Part shown: piece by piece, positions 61,101 through 64,000 of the stretch
How the letters are laid out: the number at the start of each line of letters is the position of its first letter
How positions within the stretch are numbered: position 1 is the stretch's first letter
DNA from: Heterocephalus glaber
Taxonomy: Eukaryota > Chordata > Mammalia > Rodentia > Bathyergidae
Direction: 5' to 3'
NCBI RefSeq assembly: GCF_000247695.1
Contig: NW_004624734.1
Location: forward strand, 33,149,500 to 33,213,499
Length of the DNA stretch: 64,000 nt
Translations under genes and position numbers: made by a program
The notes under the pieces: generated by a model
What the model was told of the DNA's origin: nothing
The model's input: the letters and a program-made list of their open reading frames with translations, nothing else
Databases searched by the model: none

Positions 61101-61704
61101 AACGAAATATGTATGGAAAGGGTCTTCTGCTTTCCTCTGGCCATTGTTAGATTTATTTTGTTTTTTGTTTTTTGTTTTGGTACCCGAGATCGAACTCGGG
61201 ACTTTGCGCTTGCGAGGTAGGTGGTGGAACCACTGAGCTAAATCCCCGGCCCAAATTTTTTTGGGTTTTTTTTGGTTTTTTTGGTACCGGGGATTGAACA
61301 TGGGTCCTTGTGCTTGCACAGCAGGTGGCGAAACCACTGAGCTAAATCCCCGGCCCCCATTAGATTTATTTTGTAAAATGCTAGTGTCTGCTCCATTATT
61401 TCATGTGCCTAAACATAGCTTATATTTTTAGGAATTTAAGACACATATATATTCTTAGTTTAGAAGTACCTCTGCCATTTCCTTTATGCCTGGTAAAATT
61501 GTGGTGTGACATCAGGAAAGCCAGCAGTACTTTGAACAAGTGGTTAGTACAGTGAATAAACATGCTTACAGTAGACCAATATTTTTTCAGCATTTTCTCT
61601 CTCAACAGATTCTGTGATTCACCTCCAGGAAATTGTTCATCAGGCTTCCGACCCTGAGACCATATGTAGATCATCATCAGCAGAGTTTGCTGCTACTGCT
61701 CCTG
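26187..61704 (+). CDS. ZFYVE26: ZFYVE26 (spastizin), 5' two-thirds of the coding region, 26 coding exons
   Basis: Joined exons 2-27 keep one open frame of 5,320 bases (1,773 codons plus one base), and the protein follows human ZFYVE26 (2,539 aa) from its start MSHPFGKEE to the exon ending in TAPG. ZFYVE26 is a large PI3P-binding protein that partners spatacsin (SPG11) and the AP-5 complex in autophagic lysosome reformation; it also has a reported role in cytokinesis, and loss causes spastic paraplegia 15. The part here is the mostly helical N-terminal and middle region; the FYVE zinc finger is encoded to the right of the window. ATG 26187 is chosen because it is the first in-frame ATG after the exon 1 donor and matches the human start. 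All junctions are GT-AG, and no frameshift or stop was found. The head-to-head neighbour RAD51B matches the known mammalian gene order. Confidence 0.97.
26695..26893 (+). repeat. B1 plus degenerate ID composite SINE
   Basis: A B1 (CAGGTATAGTGGCACATGCC...CCTGTCTCAAAATAAA) is joined to GGGATGGGAATGTAACTTAG...CAATTGCTAGTAC and an A-tail. This dimeric type is known from non-murid rodent families. Confidence 0.7.
27755..27870 (+). repeat. B1 SINE
   Basis: CCAGGCACAGTGACATGTGC...GCTACTCAGAAGGCTGAGG with A-tail. Confidence 0.75.
28093..28171 (+). CDS. ZFYVE26: ZFYVE26 exon 3
   Basis: 79 bases between TTTTTCAG and GTAAGAGG. Encodes residues 65-91 (RCGQDMSPQRLAWLWLLVLE region, ending WLAQEK). Ends in phase 0. 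Confidence 0.95.
28820..28874 (-). repeat. ID SINE lacking its 3' end and tail
   Basis: Only the tRNA-like 5' two-thirds is present. Flanks CTGAACCTCAGAGTT (28802-28816) and CTGAACCTCAGATTT (28875-28889). Confidence 0.85.
29592..29665 (-). repeat. ID SINE with internal deletion
   Basis: GGTACCGGGGATCGAATTCA joins directly to AGCACGGTGCCACTGAGC; about 25 bases of the middle are missing. Perfect 15-bp flanks TGTAACAGATCACTT (29577-29591, 29666-29680). Confidence 0.88.
29785..29955 (-). repeat. B1 SINE
   Basis: Antisense: TTTTTTGAGACAGGGTCTCA...GCCTCAGCCTCCCAAGCACT...CACGCCCAGC. Confidence 0.85.
30120..30410 (+). mobile_element. Ancient L1 (L1M-type) tail fragment
   Basis: AATGTTTGTTGCTTTGCTTCTAATGGAAAAGAACTGGGAACAACCCC follows the old L1 tail pattern; decayed. 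Confidence 0.45.
30428..30520 (+). repeat. Young ID SINE
   Basis: Perfect 18-bp duplication AGAAAATGGCCATTAATA (30410-30427, 30521-30538). Confidence 0.95.
31352..31592 (+). repeat. B1 plus degenerate ID composite SINE
   Basis: B1 half (CCCCTGTGGTGGTAGACATC...GACCTCATCTCAGAG) followed by an old ID half (GGTGTAGATTGGTGATAGCA...GGTTAGATCCCCAACACTGC) and an A-tail. Confidence 0.75.
31679..31776 (-). repeat. Young ID SINE
   Basis: Flanks GATAATTTTTA on both sides (from 31667 and from 31777). Confidence 0.9.
32236..32315 (-). repeat. ID SINE, diverged
   Basis: GTACTGGGGATGGAACTCAG...CCTGAGTCATCCCCGGTCC. Confidence 0.8.
32544..32633 (+). CDS. ZFYVE26: ZFYVE26 exon 4
   Basis: 90 bases, residues 92-121 (KLLPAVYRRKLEFLF... 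to PEDILK). Acceptor CTTCTAG, donor AAG|GTGAGA. It has no long ORF of its own and was found by frame continuity and human similarity. A short TTATGATTCT tandem repeat immediately precedes the acceptor. Confidence 0.93.
32850..32960 (+). repeat. B1 SINE (5'-truncated)
   Basis: TGAGCACTGGGGAAGCTGGG...AAGCCAGCCTGAACTACATA...A-tail. Confidence 0.75.
33285..33495. repeat. DNA-transposon-like fossil plus old ID remnant
   Basis: GTAAGTCCCCAGAACTGAAT...GTTCATAAGTTGGACTCATT recalls an old mammalian DNA element. It is followed by an antisense ID remnant (ACTGAGAATTGAACCCAGGC...TACCCTCAACCC). Confidence 0.4.
33550..33678 (+). repeat. B1 SINE
   Basis: GCCAGGCATGGTGCCACACA...CTCAGGAGGCTGAGGCAGG...CCTGTCTCAAAAATAAA. 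Confidence 0.85.
33711..33746 (+). pseudogene. U2 snRNA 5' fragment (nt 1-36) pseudogene
   Basis: Begins ATCACTTCTCGGCCTTTTGG and runs through GCTAAGATCAAATGAAG, the first 36 nt of U2 with a few changes. Flanked by TCAAGGACTTA (33700-33710) and TCAAGGACGTA (33747-33757). No A-tail. Lies in ZFYVE26 intron 4. Confidence 0.88.
34015..34390 (+). repeat. Old mammalian interspersed repeat (family unassigned)
   Basis: TGTCTTAGTCTGTTTTCTGT...CATAACAATACCACAGACTG...TTCTGAGGCTGAGAAG...ATTTCAAGGGATACACTTAC is a common mammalian repeat pattern. A related, diverged copy lies at 56635-57000. Confidence 0.5.
34828..35350 (+). CDS. ZFYVE26: ZFYVE26 exon 5
   Basis: 523 bases, residues 122-296, starting ELYEIVAQG and ending MPSGK. 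Leucine-rich helical sequence with SSEAVSVLWDLLRQ and LLSLYGHTYAEKV, both closely matching human spastizin. Acceptor CTATTTAG, donor GGAAAG|GTATGT. Confidence 0.96.
35426..35494 (+). mobile_element. hAT-type MITE, copy 2
   Basis: CAGTGATGGCAATCCTTTTA ... GCCACTACTG. The 8-bp flanks CTCTAGAC (35418-35425) and CTGTAGAC (35495-35502) differ at one base. Slightly shortened internally compared with the other copies. Confidence 0.75.
35769..35899 (+). CDS. ZFYVE26: ZFYVE26 exon 6
   Basis: 131 bases, residues 296-339 (VSLDHPDPERTML... FYCLSNNKHFLEQIL). Acceptor GATGTTCAG, donor TTCTG|GTAAGT. Confidence 0.95.
36230..36382 (+). repeat. B1 SINE
   Basis: TGCATAGTGGTACACACCTG...GGGAGGCTGAGGCAGGAGG...CTGTCTTAAAAACAAA. 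An ID SINE follows directly. Confidence 0.85.
36383..36465 (+). repeat. Young ID SINE in the tail of a B1
   Basis: GGGCTGGGGATTTAGCTCAG...CCCCAGTAC plus A-tail; flanks AAAATTTA. Confidence 0.9.
36770..36934 (+). CDS. ZFYVE26: ZFYVE26 exon 7
   Basis: 165 bases, residues 340-394 (VTALTLLKEEDFPSLGCLLD... LLQTLHRTQ). Acceptor GGCTTACAG, donor CCCAG|GTAATG. Phase 0 at both ends. Confidence 0.95.
37075..37163 (+). CDS. ZFYVE26: ZFYVE26 exon 8
   Basis: 89 bases, residues 395-424 (EQGCDELLRDACDGLWAHLE ... WCVQHS). Acceptor TTGCCATAG, donor AGCAG|GTATGG. Confidence 0.94.
37385..37550 (+). repeat. MIR SINE
   Basis: CACTTGCTATATGCCAGGCA...CTTTATTTGAAAGGTAAAAC...CCCAGAGATGTTAAATAA matches MIR along its length. 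Confidence 0.65.
38066..38229 (+). CDS. ZFYVE26: ZFYVE26 exon 9
   Basis: 164 bases, residues 424-479 (SNPIPKRDLLYHLHGGDSHS... KDLQQEH). Acceptor CCCTTTTAG, donor GCATG|GTGAGT. The ORF reads on into the intron to 38438, but the donor and the human match end the exon at 38229. Confidence 0.95.
39405..39608 (+). CDS. ZFYVE26: ZFYVE26 exon 10
   Basis: 204 bases, residues 479-547 (DSTDAPVPEHLSQCQNLTLY ... EDSVPSP). Cysteine-rich patch CVNSHQYSQCQDC. Acceptor TAATTCAG, donor CCCCAG|GTAAGG. Confidence 0.95.
39789..39868 (+). mobile_element. 80-bp hAT-type MITE, copy 3
   Basis: CAGTGATGGTGAACC ... CTTCGCCACCATTG with 8-bp flanks GCCTAGAG (39781-39788) and TCCTAGAG (39869-39876). Terminal inverted repeats and 8-bp duplication are the hAT hallmark. 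Confidence 0.78.
40295..40390 (-). repeat. Young ID SINE
   Basis: Perfect 16-bp duplication CTACTCAGTGTTTCTT (40279-40294, 40391-40406). Confidence 0.95.
40693..40791 (+). repeat. Young ID SINE (first of two in tandem)
   Basis: GGGCAGGGATTTAGCTCAGT...CCCCGGTACC plus A-rich tail; TGAGTTGG flanks. Confidence 0.9.
40803..40894 (+). repeat. Young ID SINE (second of two in tandem)
   Basis: Follows the previous copy after 11 bases, same orientation, 106 bases upstream of ZFYVE26 exon 11. Confidence 0.9.
41000..41608 (+). CDS. ZFYVE26: ZFYVE26 exon 11
   Basis: 609 bases, residues 547-750. Begins GASHLFSTYLARCQQYLCSI. Contains an acidic segment PEDYAEDDDTEGK followed by a long low-conservation Ser/Pro-rich stretch, then a helical block FTSGINGFLADEFAIGAFLG. 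Acceptor TTCTTTAG, donor GGCTCAG|GTGAGA. Confidence 0.96.
41834..41920 (+). CDS. ZFYVE26: ZFYVE26 exon 12
   Basis: 87 bases, residues 750-779. Encodes a strongly basic segment RRGRRARRSRA, also basic in human. Acceptor TATTTCAG, donor GAGCAG|GTGATC, a weaker donor than its neighbours. Small exon, identified by splice phase and human similarity. Confidence 0.92.
42022..42070 (+). repeat. ID SINE truncated after the A-box, with A-tail
   Basis: Only GGTCCGGGGATTTAGCTCTG...TGCCTGC then A12. Flanks GATAAAGCTCATGG and GACAAAGCTTATGG. Confidence 0.85.
42141..42219 (-). repeat. Young ID SINE
   Basis: Flanks CCTAAGTTAACTTTTTT on both sides. Confidence 0.93.
42386..42424 (+). repeat. 5'-truncated ID SINE
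   Basis: Only AGTTCGATTCCCAGTACC plus an A-rich tail, between AGACTGCTTAG copies (42375-42385, 42425-42435). Confidence 0.8.
42511..42825 (+). repeat. B1 plus degenerate ID composite split by a young ID SINE
   Basis: The B1 half starts AAACAGGCATGATAGTACTC and is interrupted at 42594-42683 by a young ID. It resumes AGCCTGGGCAATTTAATGAG and continues into the old ID half CTGTGGCTCAGCACCAGAAT...TTCAATCCCCAG. Confidence 0.8.
42594..42683 (+). repeat. Young ID SINE nested in a B1
   Basis: Flanks AAAATTCGAGGC (42582-42593) and AAAATTCAAGGC (42684-42695). Confidence 0.93.
42840..43330 (-). mobile_element. Ancient L1 (L1M-type) fragment
   Basis: Follows the antisense old-L1 pattern (ACCAAATGGTCT..., TTATATTCTGCCAGC, GAACTGTAGAAAGCTC). 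Low resolution by eye. Confidence 0.35.
43340..44454 (+). other. ZFYVE26 intron 12, right part
   Basis: No gene seen. About 43400-43560 has an L2-like flavour; the rest is unassigned. Open frames on the minus strand here have no recognisable similarity. Confidence 0.4.
44455..44523 (+). CDS. ZFYVE26: ZFYVE26 exon 13
   Basis: 69 bases, residues 779-802, a Ser/Thr-rich linker (DGRDRSSNPSLESTSSELST). Acceptor ACTTCTAG, donor TTCAG|GTATGC. Found by phase and human match only. Confidence 0.92.
44877..45028 (+). CDS. ZFYVE26: ZFYVE26 exon 14
   Basis: 152 bases, residues 802-852, ending FSPPESLLASCILRGNFSEA then HQ. Acceptor TCTAACAG, donor ATCAG|GTAAGG. The open frame continues past the donor, but the human protein leaves it here. 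Confidence 0.95.
45300..45500 (-). other. Unassigned protein-like stretch (possible retrocopy fragment)
   Basis: The minus-strand frame from about 45500 reads a hydrophobic segment (SPITAVVLFFLYTINIVVCN) followed by a charged tail ending KKQKHFNDLKW then stop. It resembles the end of a small membrane protein, but I cannot name it. It abuts a B1 SINE at 45510 and lies in ZFYVE26 intron 14. Confidence 0.25.
45510..45630 (+). repeat. B1 SINE
   Basis: TGGGCATGATGGCCCATATG...GGAGGCTAAGGCAAAAGG...CCTGTCTCAAAG. Confidence 0.7.
45735..45815 (-). repeat. Old ID-type SINE
   Basis: Antisense: GTGTTATGGATGGAGCCCAG...AACTTAGCTATATACCCAGTCC. Confidence 0.55.
46407..46491 (+). repeat. Young ID SINE
   Basis: Perfect 13-bp duplication AAAAGACATTTTT (46394-46406, 46492-46504). 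Confidence 0.93.
46923..47124 (+). CDS. ZFYVE26: ZFYVE26 exon 15
   Basis: 202 bases, residues 853-920 (VVFMFNLKSSPSAGELMFVE ... QAIGNAAAA). Contains the RRTGSG motif conserved with human. Acceptor CATGGCAG; donor GCAG|GTCAGG is unusual at intron positions 3-5. Confidence 0.94.
48087..48350 (+). CDS. ZFYVE26: ZFYVE26 exon 16
   Basis: 264 bases, residues 920-1008 (GMVFYSISDVTDKLLSTSGD ... RRLNSSLESR). Very close to human, including DLACSQCQLWKTCKQLLET. Acceptor GTGTCCAG, donor CCGGG|GTGAGT. Confidence 0.96.
48632..48712 (+). repeat. Old ID-type SINE
   Basis: GGCCAGGGGTATAGCTTAGT...GGTAGAGCATGTGCTTAGCA...GGGTTCAATCCCTAG, closer to the BC1-type ancestor (retains GTAGAGC) than the young family. 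Confidence 0.75.
49223..49342 (+). CDS. ZFYVE26: ZFYVE26 exon 17
   Basis: 120 bases, residues 1008-1048 (GRQLDQVLPNADGIRGFPVV ... AGQAKS). Acceptor ATCTCTAG, donor ATCAG|GTAAGT. Confidence 0.94.
49423..49587 (+). CDS. ZFYVE26: ZFYVE26 exon 18
   Basis: 165 bases, residues 1048-1103 (DTIEEKGGASPRCSITELLQ ... REVLTLP). Acceptor TTCCAAAG (weak pyrimidine tract), donor GCCAG|GTACAA. The intron before it is only 80 bases. Confidence 0.94.
50158..50376 (+). CDS. ZFYVE26: ZFYVE26 exon 19
   Basis: 219 bases, residues 1103-1176 (EPRNTPLSSLVEQASQKAPE ... LQSLSSEP). Contains TFFSYCSTLAAVLLQSL, near-identical to human. Acceptor CCTCTCAG, donor GCCTG|GTAAGT. Confidence 0.95.
50470..50553 (+). repeat. Young ID SINE
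   Basis: Flanks AGAGGTTCTTGA on both sides. Confidence 0.92.
50815..51130. repeat. DNA-transposon-like mammalian fossil
   Basis: TATGTATATGCAAATATTCC...CACATTTGGTCCCAAGTATT...GGATATGGGATACTCAACC is a recurring old mammalian repeat pattern. Family not assigned. Confidence 0.4.
51406..51508 (+). CDS. ZFYVE26: ZFYVE26 exon 20
   Basis: 103 bases, residues 1176-1210 (EHVEVKVGNPFVVLQQSPSQ ... RQVPPDR). Acceptor CTTTGCAG, donor GACAG|GTAGGA. Confidence 0.94.
51715..52020 (+). mobile_element. Ancient L1 (L1M-type) fragment
   Basis: TGGGATATAAACTGGTATAA...TACCCTTTGATCTAGCAATC...CCACATAACAGAATGCTCAG follows the old L1 tail order. Confidence 0.5.
52093..52146. repeat. (TG)n microsatellite
   Basis: About 27 TG units with one TC interruption, in ZFYVE26 intron 20. 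Confidence 0.95.
52181..52258 (+). repeat. Old ID-type SINE
   Basis: GCTGGAGATGCAGCTCAGG...GCATGTGTGAGGCTCTGGG...CTCCAGTGTTGCCC. Confidence 0.65.
52397..53142 (+). CDS. ZFYVE26: ZFYVE26 exon 21 (largest in window)
   Basis: 746 bases, residues 1210-1459. Begins RLAALLAQEGLSLSVPQVII and ends VLSCAVAC. Includes ALTSSALAFLKSCSKLLATV and ARDWPRALQLIEVYGRDVDD, both conserved with human. The middle (about residues 1255-1290) is Ser/Pro-rich and probably flexible. Acceptor CCCTCCAG, donor CATGTG|GTGAGC. Confidence 0.96.
53195..53375 (+). repeat. MIR SINE
   Basis: ATCATTTTACTGAAAGGAGA...CTTAGAGAAGTCAGAGAACT...TTAGAACCCAACTCTATCTG. Confidence 0.65.
53500..53685 (+). mobile_element. hAT-Charlie/MER-type fossil
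   Basis: GGGGTCAGCAAACTCTGTAAAG...CTAATGAAACTTCATTTACA...GTGGGCAAACTG, the reverse orientation of the 6.2-kb copy. Confidence 0.55.
53705..53895 (+). repeat. B1 plus degenerate ID composite SINE
   Basis: B1 half (GTCCAGAGTGATAGTGCATA...CTGCCTCAAAATAAA) followed by GGCTGGGGATGTAACTCAGT...GTTTCAGTTCCTGATACC. Confidence 0.75.
54537..54737 (+). repeat. Dimeric ID SINE in one target-site duplication
   Basis: Two ID units (54537-about 54612 and about 54622-54737) between AAGTAACTTGG copies at 54526-54536 and 54738-54748. The first unit has no A-tail. The second has an internal tandem repeat of GGTCCTGAGTTCAATCCCCT. Confidence 0.88.
54799..54883 (-). repeat. Young ID SINE at the ZFYVE26 exon 22 acceptor
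   Basis: Antisense ID; flanks CATCTTTTTT at 54789-54798 and 54884-54893. The right copy is the exon 22 pyrimidine tract. Confidence 0.92.
54903..55099 (+). CDS. ZFYVE26: ZFYVE26 exon 22 (3' splice region supplied by a SINE)
   Basis: 197 bases, residues 1459-1524 (DKEGWQYLFPVKDASLRSQL ... EFQVYQK). Acceptor TTTTGTCTTGTAG, donor GAAG|GTATGG. An antisense ID SINE ends only 19 bases before the exon, so any branch point at normal distance lies inside the SINE (see findings). The exon itself is intact. Confidence 0.95.
55185..55310 (+). repeat. B1 SINE
   Basis: GCACATGTTGGTGGTGCATG...AGAGGCTGAGGCAGAAGG...GACTCTGTCTCAG. Confidence 0.75.
55325..55530 (+). repeat. B1 plus ID remnant
   Basis: CCAGGTATGGTGGCACAGTC...TATCTCAAAAAACTAAA then GGACTCATTGCAAAGGCC...CAATCCTCAGTACC. 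Confidence 0.65.
56371..56475 (+). CDS. ZFYVE26: ZFYVE26 exon 23
   Basis: 105 bases, residues 1525-1559 (ILGLQEPPAWCDWQTLRSCC ... MSLILEAQ). Acceptor CCTATCTTAG, donor ACAG|GTACCA. Phase 0 at both ends. It is read only through frame continuity and human similarity. Confidence 0.93.
56635..57000 (+). repeat. Old mammalian interspersed repeat (related to 34.0 kb)
   Basis: GGACAAAATACCCATCATCC...GAAGTTTATTTTGGCTTGTG...TGCGGGGACATTTCAGATCC. Family not assigned. Confidence 0.45.
57040..57320 (-). mobile_element. Ancient L1 (L1M-type) fragment
   Basis: CCATATCCTTGCCAAC...GGATGGTATCCCATTGTTTC...TTTATTGGCCATTTGAGTG, the antisense of an old L1 3' region. Confidence 0.5.
57355..57640 (+). repeat. L2 LINE fossil
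   Basis: TTCATTTAATAAACGTTTAC...CTGTGCCAGGTGGTGG...CCCAGGCAGAGGTGTGGG, similar in order to the 9.1-kb copy. Confidence 0.5.
58101..58223 (+). CDS. ZFYVE26: ZFYVE26 exon 24
   Basis: 123 bases, residues 1560-1600 (EYELCEDWGCLYPIPREHLI ... RRDHEKALQ). Acceptor TCCTTACAG, donor CAG|GTAAGT. Confidence 0.94.
58605..58781 (+). CDS. ZFYVE26: ZFYVE26 exon 25
   Basis: 177 bases, residues 1601-1659 (LLRRIPDPTMCLEVTEQSLD ... ALYMGSK). Acceptor CCTGCAACAG, donor CCAAG|GTAAGG. A nearby upstream AG (58572) would be out of frame and is not used in this model. Confidence 0.95.
59080..59240 (-). repeat. B1 SINE
   Basis: ACAGGGTCTTGCTGTGTCGT...CTACCTCAGGATCCTGAGTG...ATGCACCACCATGACTGAC. Confidence 0.85.
59893..60106 (+). 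mobile_element. hAT-Charlie/MER-type fossil
   Basis: GCCAGGGGTTAGCAGACTAC...AGTTTTCTTGGAACACAGG...AAGATTACCAACCCCT, with short inverted-repeat-like ends. Confidence 0.55.
60108..60223 (-). repeat. Young ID SINE
   Basis: CTACCGGGGATCGAACTCAC...CCCCAGCCC; flanks ACCAACCCCTTTG and ATCCAACCCCTTG. Confidence 0.9.
60453..60699 (+). CDS. ZFYVE26: ZFYVE26 exon 26
   Basis: 247 bases, residues 1660-1742 (VLLTLPEQHRASYSHLSSNP ... REKRS). Near-identical to human through MLEQLLMNMKVDWATVAVQT. Acceptor CACAAACAG, donor ATCAG|GTAACT. Confidence 0.96.
61161..61356 (-). repeat. Two antisense ID SINEs in one target-site duplication
   Basis: Units 61161-61252 and 61253-61356. Outer flanks CCATTGTTAGATTTATTTTG (61141-61160) and CCATTAGATTTATTTTG (61357-61373). 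Confidence 0.9.
61609..61704 (+). CDS. ZFYVE26: ZFYVE26 exon 27 (last in window)
   Basis: 96 bases, residues 1742-1774 (DSVIHLQEIVHQASDPETIC ... TAPG). Acceptor CTCTCAACAG, donor CCTG|GTAAGA. No convincing next exon appears between here and 64000, so the FYVE-encoding exons lie outside. Confidence 0.93.
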
Positions 61705-61955
61705 GTAAGAACTAGTTCTGAGAATTACCTTCAGTTCACTTTTGCTTTATTCTAATTTTCTGATTCATTTGCCTCTTTTAGCATTTACATTTATAATACT
61801 TTTTATTAATTTTTTGTCATGGTTCATTCTAGCCTTGTATATCACAGGAGATTTGACATATAATCAACTCATTATTTACAATAATATATAAAGGCTCTCC
61901 AAACACTAAATTAATCCTGAACCATTGCTCCAAGGGGAAACACACACTCACATTT

Positions 61956-62043
61956 TTTTCTTTTTTTTTGGTACCAGAGATCGAACTCAGGACCTTCAGC
62001 TTGTGAGGCAGGCAGCGGCACTACTGAGCTACATCCCCGGCCC
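61956..62043 (-). repeat. Young ID SINE
   Basis: Perfect 15-bp duplication CACACACTCACATTT (61941-61955, 62044-62058). Confidence 0.94.
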
Positions 62044-62100
62044 CACACACTCACATTTGACATTGATTACATTTTTAAATCCTAAAAATAACTCATCATA

Positions 62101-62190
62101 GGGCTGGGGATGTAGCTCAGTAGTACAACTCCTGCCTGGCCAGCATGAGGTCCTGAGTTCAATCCCCGGTACCCAAAAAAACAAACAAAA
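62101..62190 (+). repeat. ID SINE, GATGTAGCTCAG variant
   Basis: GGGCTGGGGATGTAGCTCAG...CCCCGGTACCC; flanks AACTCATCATA and AACTCATCCTA. Confidence 0.9.
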
Positions 62191-62728
62191 AACTCATCCT
62201 AGTAGACTGTACCCATTATTTTACAAAAGAGGAGGCTCAGAATTGACTTATCTCTTGGGTGCCAGTATTGGGATTCTAACTCCATACTTGGGCCTAGAAC
62301 CAGACCTTCTTCCACTACCTGCTCCTCCATTCTCTGCTCACTGTCACATGAAAGCTGAGACAAGATATAGTGGGCTCTTACATGCCATCTTTTCTTATAG
62401 AGAGTATTATTCCCAAAATCATATCAGATAGCATTTGTATATGAGCTAACTTAGCCTATTCTAGAATGAAAGAAGTGAAGCAAATATGGAAAGTGTCTTC
62501 CATAGTATCACCACAGTTTCAAGTAAGACCTGAGCAACTCAAAATTTTCACTACTATGGTCATGCCCATTAAAGACCATGAAACAATGCATGTATTAACA
62601 TAGATTTTAGCAAACCACCCAATTTACAAATATGGAAACTTCGAATCGTGAGAATTGACTGTAGTTAGCCTTCGTGTGAATTCTGTTAACCTACACAAGA
62701 AACAAGGTCCTTAAAAGCCTAAGTCATC

Positions 62729-62809
62729 GGCCAGGGATGTAGCTCAGCAGCACAATGCCTGCCTGGCAACTGGGAGGTCTTGAGTTCGATTCCCAGTACC
62801 AAAAAAAAA
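62729..62809 (+). repeat. ID SINE, GATGTAGCTCAG variant
   Basis: GGCCAGGGATGTAGCTCAGC...TCCCAGTACC plus A-tail; same variant as the copy at 62101. Confidence 0.88.
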
Positions 62810-63184
62810 TGTCTCGGCCACATTTTAGTCCGCCTTTTCACCACCCTGCCTCTCCTGTTTCCAGCCCCTGCGCCATGGCCTACCCTCAAAAGTGGCCCAG
62901 CAGTTGTTCTGCTAGATGATCGGGCCAGCAGGATTGGGGGTGGGAAGGCTTTTTTTTCTGGGTATTCCTAAGAGTCACTTTGTTTTTCAGTTCCCTTTTT
63001 CTGTAACTAGCTAAAATTGGTCTGCTAGATGAAATTTCCTTAGTTACTATAAAGCCAAGACTATGGCGTTCGGTAGCCATGCTTCACAACAACCAGCAGA
63101 CCTGAGGGGAGGACCCAGGCCAGCAGGTGTATGAGCAGCTTCATGCACCTGCATAAGGCAGCCTGAGCAACTTTGGCAGGTGCA

Positions 63185-63245
63185 TATGTTTGTGTGTGTA
63201 TGTGTGTGTGTATGTGTGAGAGTGTGTGTGTGTGTGTGTGTGTGT
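63185..63245. repeat. (TG)n microsatellite
   Basis: Interrupted TG repeats in ZFYVE26 intron 27. The minus-strand (HT)n open frame here is an artefact. Confidence 0.95.
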
Positions 63246-63249
63246 AACC

Positions 63250-63560
63250 TTTTTGTTAGGGAAAATTTGCAATATACAAAAAAAAGAATCGTATACTGAA
63301 GCCTCACACACTAATCACCCAGCTATAATAATTATCATCTCATGATGAGCATTCTTATTTCATCTATACCTGTATCCTTCTACTGGATTATCTTGCTGAA
63401 AATGTCACATATATCATTAATTTATAAATATTTCAGTATAAATTTTAAATCGAAGGACTTTTATTTTTTTAAATATCTATCATACCTAAAAACAAATGAA
63501 TAATAATTCCTCATTACTATGAAATATCCAGTCAGTATTCAAATTTCCCCAGTTGTTTCA
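63250..63560. repeat. Ancient interspersed repeat, family unassigned
   Basis: AATTTGCAATATACAAAAAA...CTAATCACCCAGCTATAATA...ACTGGATTATCTTGCTG is a known old mammalian pattern, strongly decayed. Confidence 0.35.
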
Positions 63561-63769
63561 AAAAGATTTTTTTTATGATTGCTTTTTCTAGAATGAAAAT
63601 CTAAATAATGTGTACGTGTGGCATTTGGCTCAAATATCTCTTCCATGTTTTTTAATCAATAGGTCCCTCTTCTTTTTATTCTCCCCACCTCTTTTATCTT
63701 ATGAAGGAAAGTAGGTTATTTGCCTCATACAGCCTCCCACATGCTGGATTTTGCTGGTTGCCTCCCTTT

Positions 63770-63930
63770 TTTTTCTTTTTTTAATTGAGACAAGCTGTCA
63801 CTGACTAAGGGTGAGCTTGAGCTCACTATGTAGTTGAGGCTGGCCTTGAACTGAAAGTGATCCTCCTGCCTCAGCCTTGCAAGTGCTGGGATTACAGGCA
63901 TAAACCACCAATGCCTGACAACTGGTTGCC
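63770..63930 (-). repeat. B1 SINE
   Basis: TTGAGACAAGCTGTCACTGA...GCCTTGCAAGTGCTGGG...CACCAATGCCTGAC. Confidence 0.85.
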
Positions 63931-64000
63931 TCCTGCTGACAATCTAATGATCCCTGAATTTCTTGTACACTGTTAGTTAAATCTAGAAGCTTGCCTTAAT

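Noticed and set aside
62243..62971. Possible ZFYVE26 exon after 61704
   Set aside because: Frames at 62243 and 62780 lack the expected human continuation and suitable phase. The 62780 frame starts inside an ID SINE.
1..64000. CRISPR arrays, operons, insertion sequences, riboswitches, phage or toxin systems
   Set aside because: No direct-repeat/spacer arrays or prokaryotic gene organisation; the window is ordinary mammalian intron/exon DNA with interspersed repeats.

Overview
The window is nuclear DNA from a placental mammal, almost certainly a non-murid rodent. Evidence for this: interrupted genes with GT-AG introns, two genes recognisable exon by exon, L1 and ancient mammalian repeats, B1 (7SL-derived) SINEs, B1 plus degenerate-ID composites, and about 35 copies of a young tRNA/BC1-type ID SINE (A-box GGATTTAGCTCAG, 3' end GGTACC plus A-tail). 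I saw no mouse/rat B2 or B4 elements. The species cannot be fixed from what I see.

Layout. Positions 1 to about 23.95 kb are the 5' part of RAD51B on the minus strand. Three coding exons are visible (8846-8962, 13800-13913, 15488-15598), encoding residues 1-105, up to just before the Walker A exon, which lies outside the window. RAD51B introns carry L1 copies, L2 and MIR fossils, MaLR-type LTRs, an RPS3 processed pseudogene (16.1-16.9 kb), an SLC7A6 processed pseudogene (19.0-20.6 kb, minus) and a strong CTCF-like motif (7.5 kb).

From 23.6 to 25.7 kb is a head-to-head promoter interval. The RAD51B side has an inverted CCAAT box and a near-perfect ZNF143 motif. The ZFYVE26 side has a palindromic E-box TCACGTGA, an octamer, a CCAAT box and a YY1-like start element. 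B1, ID and (TG)n repeats lie between the two promoter halves.

From 25.6 kb to the right end is ZFYVE26 (spastizin, SPG15) on the plus strand: a noncoding first exon ending at 25653, then 26 coding exons (exons 2-27) with consistent splice phases. They encode residues 1 to about 1774, or 5,320 coding bases. The FYVE domain and C-terminus are beyond the window.

The two genes have separate jobs and share only the promoter interval. RAD51B works in homologous recombination in the BCDX2 complex. ZFYVE26 works with spatacsin and AP-5 in autophagic lysosome reformation. No prokaryotic system, CRISPR array or new protein system was found. The most interesting signals are an ID SINE forming the 3' splice region of ZFYVE26 exon 22, two U2 snRNA fragments truncated at the same nucleotide, dimeric retrotransposon insertions sharing one target-site duplication, an 80-bp hAT-type MITE present three times, and the promoter motifs.
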